From Ignavibacteria bacterium (GTDB lineage: Bacteria; Bacteroidota; Ignavibacteria; Tepidaquicellales; Tepidaquicellaceae): a stretch of 64,000 nucleotides of DNA. Within the stretch, counting starts at the first letter, position 1, and the number at the start of each line of letters is the position of its first letter. The position numbers and the translations under genes are program-made. Positions 60,885 to 64,000 of this stretch are shown piece by piece. Location: NCBI GenBank assembly GCA_028714695.1, contig JAQTLX010000003.1, forward strand, positions 62,001 through 126,000. The letters are read 5' to 3'. Under the pieces are notes generated by a model. It was given only the letters and a program-made list of their open reading frames with translations, made no database searches and had not been told where the DNA came from.

Positions 60885-61100
60885 CTTAAACTCCTTATGA
60901 TTAATTGATTAATTTATTTTGTTTCTAAGTTCTATCAAAACTATATCGAAAAGGCAGATATATCAACTCGAAATATACAAGCGGTAATATTGCATTACGA
61001 AAGGCGTAAAAACCGTATTAAGTACTTTTATATGGACTTTTGTGTGAATCTTTTATTAGCGATTTTAAAAAGCAATCTGATTTTAATATAATCGTATTTA

Positions 61101-62312
61101 ATGCCCGGTAAAAACAATGACGTAAAACTCAATTCTTTCAGCGATATTCTTAACAGAATACCGCATGCCGCCGTATTAATCAATCGGAAAAAAGAAATTA
61201 TCTGTTTTAACGAAAAATCACGGAAAAGCGCCGGGAAATTATTTCCAATGGAGTTGATTCAGGGTAAGTCTATTTATGATTACATGGATATTAACAGCGA
61301 ACTGGCATCTGGTATAAAAGAATGCGAAGAAACCGGTTTATCTGTAATAAACAAGACAGCGGAATCAAAGGAAGAATTCGGAATTCACAGGGAAGTAGTA
61401 TTATTTCAAATGCGAAATAAAAATTCTTCGGAATCCAACATGGTTATTATATGGCTGGAGCATGAGGGCGGCAGTAGAAACGTCAGACCGAATTCCGACA
61501 ATAACAGCGAGAAATTGGTTTCCATTATTGCGCACGATCTTATTAATCCGATTACTGGAATCATGGGATTTTCGGAACTGATGATAAAGGAAATCGGATG
61601 GAACAATATGAAAAAGAAGGGTTACGAAAAAAAACAAGGGCAGATAAAAATACCGGCTGAAAACCCTGAGTTTGGGCACGAGGATTTAATAAAAATAGAC
61701 AGTATTATAAGACAGGCGGGAATAATCAACAATTCTATCAAGGCGGTTTTTTCTTTGCTTGATAATCTGCTTGACTGGTCGCGAACTCAGAGAAATGAAA
61801 TTACGCCCTCTGTTGAAACCATTTGTGTTTCGGAGTTAATTGCAGAGGTCGCGGATTTCTGTAAAATTCCATCTGACATAAAGAACATTGAAATTAGAAA
61901 TGTTATTAACTCAAAGATAAGTGTTACAGCCGACAGGAATATGCTGAAAAGTATTCTTCGAAATCTAATTTCAAATGCTGTCAAGTTCACTCCAAGGGAC
62001 GGCAGTATAGAAATAACCGCTGCATATACAAGCAAACACCCCGTAAACGCGGAGGGAAAAAAAAATAACATATCCGGCAAATATGTCCGTATAAACGTGA
62101 GTGATAACGGTATCGGCATTCCTGAAAACCGTTTAAAAACGCTGCTTACAGGCAAGGAAAGATTTTCCACTAAGGGAACCGGCGGCGAGAAAGGAACCGG
62201 ACTTGGCTTGCTTGTAAGCCGGGAATTTGTCGAGAAGATGGGCGGGTACATAACAATTAAATCAAAAAGAGGAGTTGGCAGTATATTTTCTGTTTCGCTG
62301 CCTGCGGATTAA
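61101..62312 (+). CDS. Soluble PAS histidine kinase
   Basis: 403 residues without membrane segments. An N-terminal PAS-like domain (about 15-120, starting ILNRIPHAAVLINRKKEIICFNEKS) precedes the HisKA domain with phosphorylated H145 in SIIAHDLINPITGIMGFSEL. Then come the ATPase N-box (LRNLISNAVKFTP), G1 (VSDNGIGIPENRL) and G2 (GTGLGLLVSREFVEKMGG). A Lys-rich insertion of about 25 residues (KKKGYEKKQGQIKIPAENP) lies inside the two-helix HisKA domain, which is unusual. The convergent LytTR regulator gene may encode its partner. Confidence 0.87.
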   Translation: MPGKNNDVKLNSFSDILNRIPHAAVLINRKKEIICFNEKSRKSAGKLFPMELIQGKSIYDYMDINSELASGIKECEETGLSVINKTAESKEEFGIHREVVLFQMRNKNSSESNMVIIWLEHEGGSRNVRPNSDNNSEKLVSIIAHDLINPITGIMGFSELMIKEIGWNNMKKKGYEKKQGQIKIPAENPEFGHEDLIKIDSIIRQAGIINNSIKAVFSLLDNLLDWSRTQRNEITPSVETICVSELIAEVADFCKIPSDIKNIEIRNVINSKISVTADRNMLKSILRNLISNAVKFTPRDGSIEITAAYTSKHPVNAEGKKNNISGKYVRINVSDNGIGIPENRLKTLLTGKERFSTKGTGGEKGTGLGLLVSREFVEKMGGYITIKSKRGVGSIFSVSLPAD

Positions 62313-62430
62313 AACCGTTCGTAAACTATTTTTTCCGTTCGTATATTATTAATTTCATATCTTATTCAGCCTGAATATTTTATAACCGACATAGAAAATT
62401 TCCCGGTATTTGCAAAATGAACCGAGATTC

Positions 62431-62462
62431 AACGGGCTTAGAGCAAAGCCCGTTTTTTATTT
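62431..62462. terminator. Intrinsic terminator between kinase and regulator genes
   Basis: AACGGGCTT / AAGCCCGTT form a 9-bp stem with a 6-base loop, followed by TTTTATTT on the plus strand. It ends the kinase gene. The minus strand has only a weak T-run behind it, so its use for the regulator gene is less sure. Confidence 0.82.
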
Positions 62463-62472
62463 AAAGAATATA

Positions 62473-63318
62473 TTATATGTCTTTTAATTTGCCGTGAAGT
62501 TTAATTCCGATGCGTCTGCTGATTTTAACTTTATGCCTGTAATTCTTTAATTCGACTTCGTGGGTACCGTTCGGCTGTTTGTTGATTGAAGAGACGTAAT
62601 TCAGGTTGACAATTTCGGACCTGTTTGCAAGAAGGAAGAATTTTTCCGGAAGCGACCGTGCCCAGTTCTTTAGGGGTTTTCTTATAAAAAAATGCTCATC
62701 CGTGTTTATGAAAATCTGCGTATAATCTTTCAGGCTTTTTATTAAAACAACATCCTTTATGAAAATGAATCTCGATTTTGTTCCGCTTGTTACAAAAACT
62801 TTATCTTCGTAACCGAACCTTTCCAAACCTTGAGGCATATCCTGATTTTCATTTTCTATTGAGGATTCCGGCGGCTGTCCGATTTTATAAGTATTCAAAA
62901 TAATGTTTTTCTTATCCAACTGTACTTTTACCGACCTTTTTATTTCATCAGCGGAAAAAGGTTTCGAAATATAGTCGTCGGCGCCGGACTCCATCGCTTT
63001 TCTTAAGTCATTTCTTTCCTTCTTGGCGGTTATATAGATAAATACGGGCATTTTCTTGCCGCTTTTTTTTAGTTTTTTCAGAACTGCAAAACCATCGGTT
63101 CCGGGCATCATAATATCACAAAGAACAATATCAAACTCTAAAGCAGTATTACTATCTTTGTTTTCTTTAGGAAGCAGTTTCTTAATTCCCTCTTCGGCAT
63201 TGTTTACATCCATAACATAATAACCTTCCGAAGTAAGCACATCGGATGCGAATTGGCGAATTGTGTCATCGTCATCTATAATCAGTATTTTTGCGGGCTT
63301 TTTGTCTTTTTTAAGCAT
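62473..63318 (-). CDS. Response regulator with LytTR DNA-binding domain
   Basis: 281 residues. The receiver domain (8-135) has the acidic pocket D15-D16-D17, phospho-acceptor D68 (LCDIMMPGTDGF), a Thr in YITAKK and the Lys of YISKPF. A ~35-residue linker rich in Glu, Asn and Gln follows. The LytTR domain runs from about 172 (DKVFVTSGTKSRFIFIKDVVLIKSLKDYTQIF) to the end, with FLLANRSEIVNLNYVSSI and KISRRIGIKL. LytTR regulators bind pairs of short repeats and often control surface or peptide genes. It lies convergent to the kinase at 61101. Confidence 0.92.
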   Translation of the reverse strand: MLKKDKKPAKILIIDDDDTIRQFASDVLTSEGYYVMDVNNAEEGIKKLLPKENKDSNTALEFDIVLCDIMMPGTDGFAVLKKLKKSGKKMPVFIYITAKKERNDLRKAMESGADDYISKPFSADEIKRSVKVQLDKKNIILNTYKIGQPPESSIENENQDMPQGLERFGYEDKVFVTSGTKSRFIFIKDVVLIKSLKDYTQIFINTDEHFFIRKPLKNWARSLPEKFFLLANRSEIVNLNYVSSINKQPNGTHEVELKNYRHKVKISRRIGIKLHGKLKDI

Positions 63319-63589
63319 TTTTATATGACTTACTGCCGGTCAAACAAAAAATAATTATTTAATTAGAAAATAGTAATTGATAAAAATTGACAGCCGGTTT
63401 TCAGCATCATTTGAAACTGTGCTCTCCTGTTTATTCTGAAATTATCAGTGAACGGACATGTAATCGGAATCTTAATTAAGCGGATCAAAGAGTAAATATA
63501 ATGCCCGATGTGCAGGGCTGAATTTTTTTCTTGACATTATTATTAACAGTATATAAATTGTTGTGGTAGCAAAATACAACAATATATAA

Positions 63590-64000
63590 TTGACTGAATT
63601 AATTTTTAAATTACGGTCGCTGGGATTCACTGATAACGAATCAAAAATTTTCCTCGCATTGCTGCAGGGACGTATTTTGTCTGCCACCGAAGTGGCTAAA
63701 GCCGCAAAAGTCACACGCACAGATGTTTACACAATTCTTAAATCTTTTGTTGATAAAGGATACTGCAACGAGATAGAGACAAATTCGATATTGAAATACG
63801 AAATGATTGACCCGGAAGTTATACTCGGGAAAATCCAGTTGAACCTTGAGCGGGAAAAAGAGAAGAAATCAAAGGCATTTGACGAAACATTCAACATTCT
63901 AAAACCTCTTTACAATTCAAAATCCGAAAAACCTTCAAACTCAAACATAGAATTAATCCGCGGATATAACAAGCAGCGTGAAATAAAATTTTACGAACTC
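63590..64000 (+). CDS. TrmB-family transcriptional regulator (3' end outside window)
   Basis: The frame opens at TTG 63590 and runs off the window after 137 codons without a stop. The N-terminus is a TrmB-type winged helix: LTELIFKLRSLGFTDNESKIFLALLQGRILSATEVAKAAKVTRTDVYTILKSFVDKGYCNEI. A coiled helix region (ILGKIQLNLEREKEKKSKAFDETFNIL) follows, as in the family. TrmB regulators often respond to sugars, but the ligand-binding part is not included here. The 271 bases before it hold no gene. Confidence 0.82.
   Translation, partial: MTELIFKLRSLGFTDNESKIFLALLQGRILSATEVAKAAKVTRTDVYTILKSFVDKGYCNEIETNSILKYEMIDPEVILGKIQLNLEREKEKKSKAFDETFNILKPLYNSKSEKPSNSNIELIRGYNKQREIKFYEL

Noticed and set aside
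1-64000. tRNA, rRNA, insertion sequences and prophage
   Set aside because: No cloverleaf-like or rRNA-like stretch and no transposase, integrase or phage structural gene was seen on reading both strands; a dedicated RNA search was not possible.

Overview
The window is a 64 kb stretch of a Gram-negative chromosome from the Bacteroidota/Chlorobiota side of the tree, most likely an Ignavibacteriota-type organism. The best clue is the C-terminal secretion signal on two exported proteins (NYPNPFNPATKI and NYPNPFNPTTNL variants), which is typical of type IX secretion cargo in that lineage. TonB-receptor-like proteins with a carboxypeptidase-regulatory N-terminal domain, several TTG starts and weak Shine-Dalgarno sites agree with this. 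I saw no rRNA, tRNA, CRISPR array, transposase or phage.

Layout. 0-5 kb is housekeeping: the end of a 5'-nucleotidase, YggX, a SpoIIE-type phosphatase, PurE, RecA and RecX (with a terminator-like hairpin between recA and recX). 5-8 kb holds two type IX secretion cargo proteins. 8-12 kb holds a DUF4870 protein, an aldo/keto reductase and a PLD/PAP2 pair. 12-16.5 kb holds DnaG, PTS enzyme I and a phosphoglucose/phosphomannose isomerase. 16.6-19.6 kb holds small unknown proteins and a large helical protein. 19.7-25.8 kb is a complete five-gene oligopeptide ABC importer, followed by a convergent paralogue of the helical protein. 27.6-29.5 kb holds an LVIVD lipoprotein and a duplicated HExxE protein.

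29.5-36.2 kb is a sulfur-handling island. An octaheme tetrathionate-reductase-family cytochrome, a membrane cytochrome b, two YeeE/YedE transporters (one fused to a rhodanese domain without its catalytic Cys) and a cysteine-synthase/CBS-like enzyme form a minus-strand run. It is followed by a DUF134-NifX pair on the plus strand and OsmC-DUF6132 on the minus strand. A nearly identical 13-bp inverted repeat (TTGCTATT[A/G]GCAA) lies upstream of both minus-strand units.

36.4-53.7 kb is the exciting part: a class I lanthipeptide-like cluster bracketed by two paralogous outer-membrane receptors. The plus-strand operon encodes a C39-peptidase ABC exporter, an HlyD-like adaptor, a split LanB dehydratase (two genes) and a LanC cyclase with a long extra C-terminal region. 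Convergent to it are three tandem precursor genes of a hybrid kind. Each has a lanthipeptide leader ending in a GG/GA site, a Cys-rich variable core, a complete Hint (hedgehog/intein-type) autoprocessing domain, and a nearly invariant Cys-containing 22-residue tail. I infer a RiPP whose leader is removed by the C39 exporter and whose C-terminus is released by a built-in Hint domain. I know of no described system with this layout, but I could not search for one.

53.7-64 kb returns to ordinary genes: a metallophosphoesterase, two overlapping PEP-synthase-like proteins (one with a nucleotidyltransferase end), glutamate dehydrogenase, a PAS histidine kinase, a LytTR response regulator and the start of a TrmB-type regulator.
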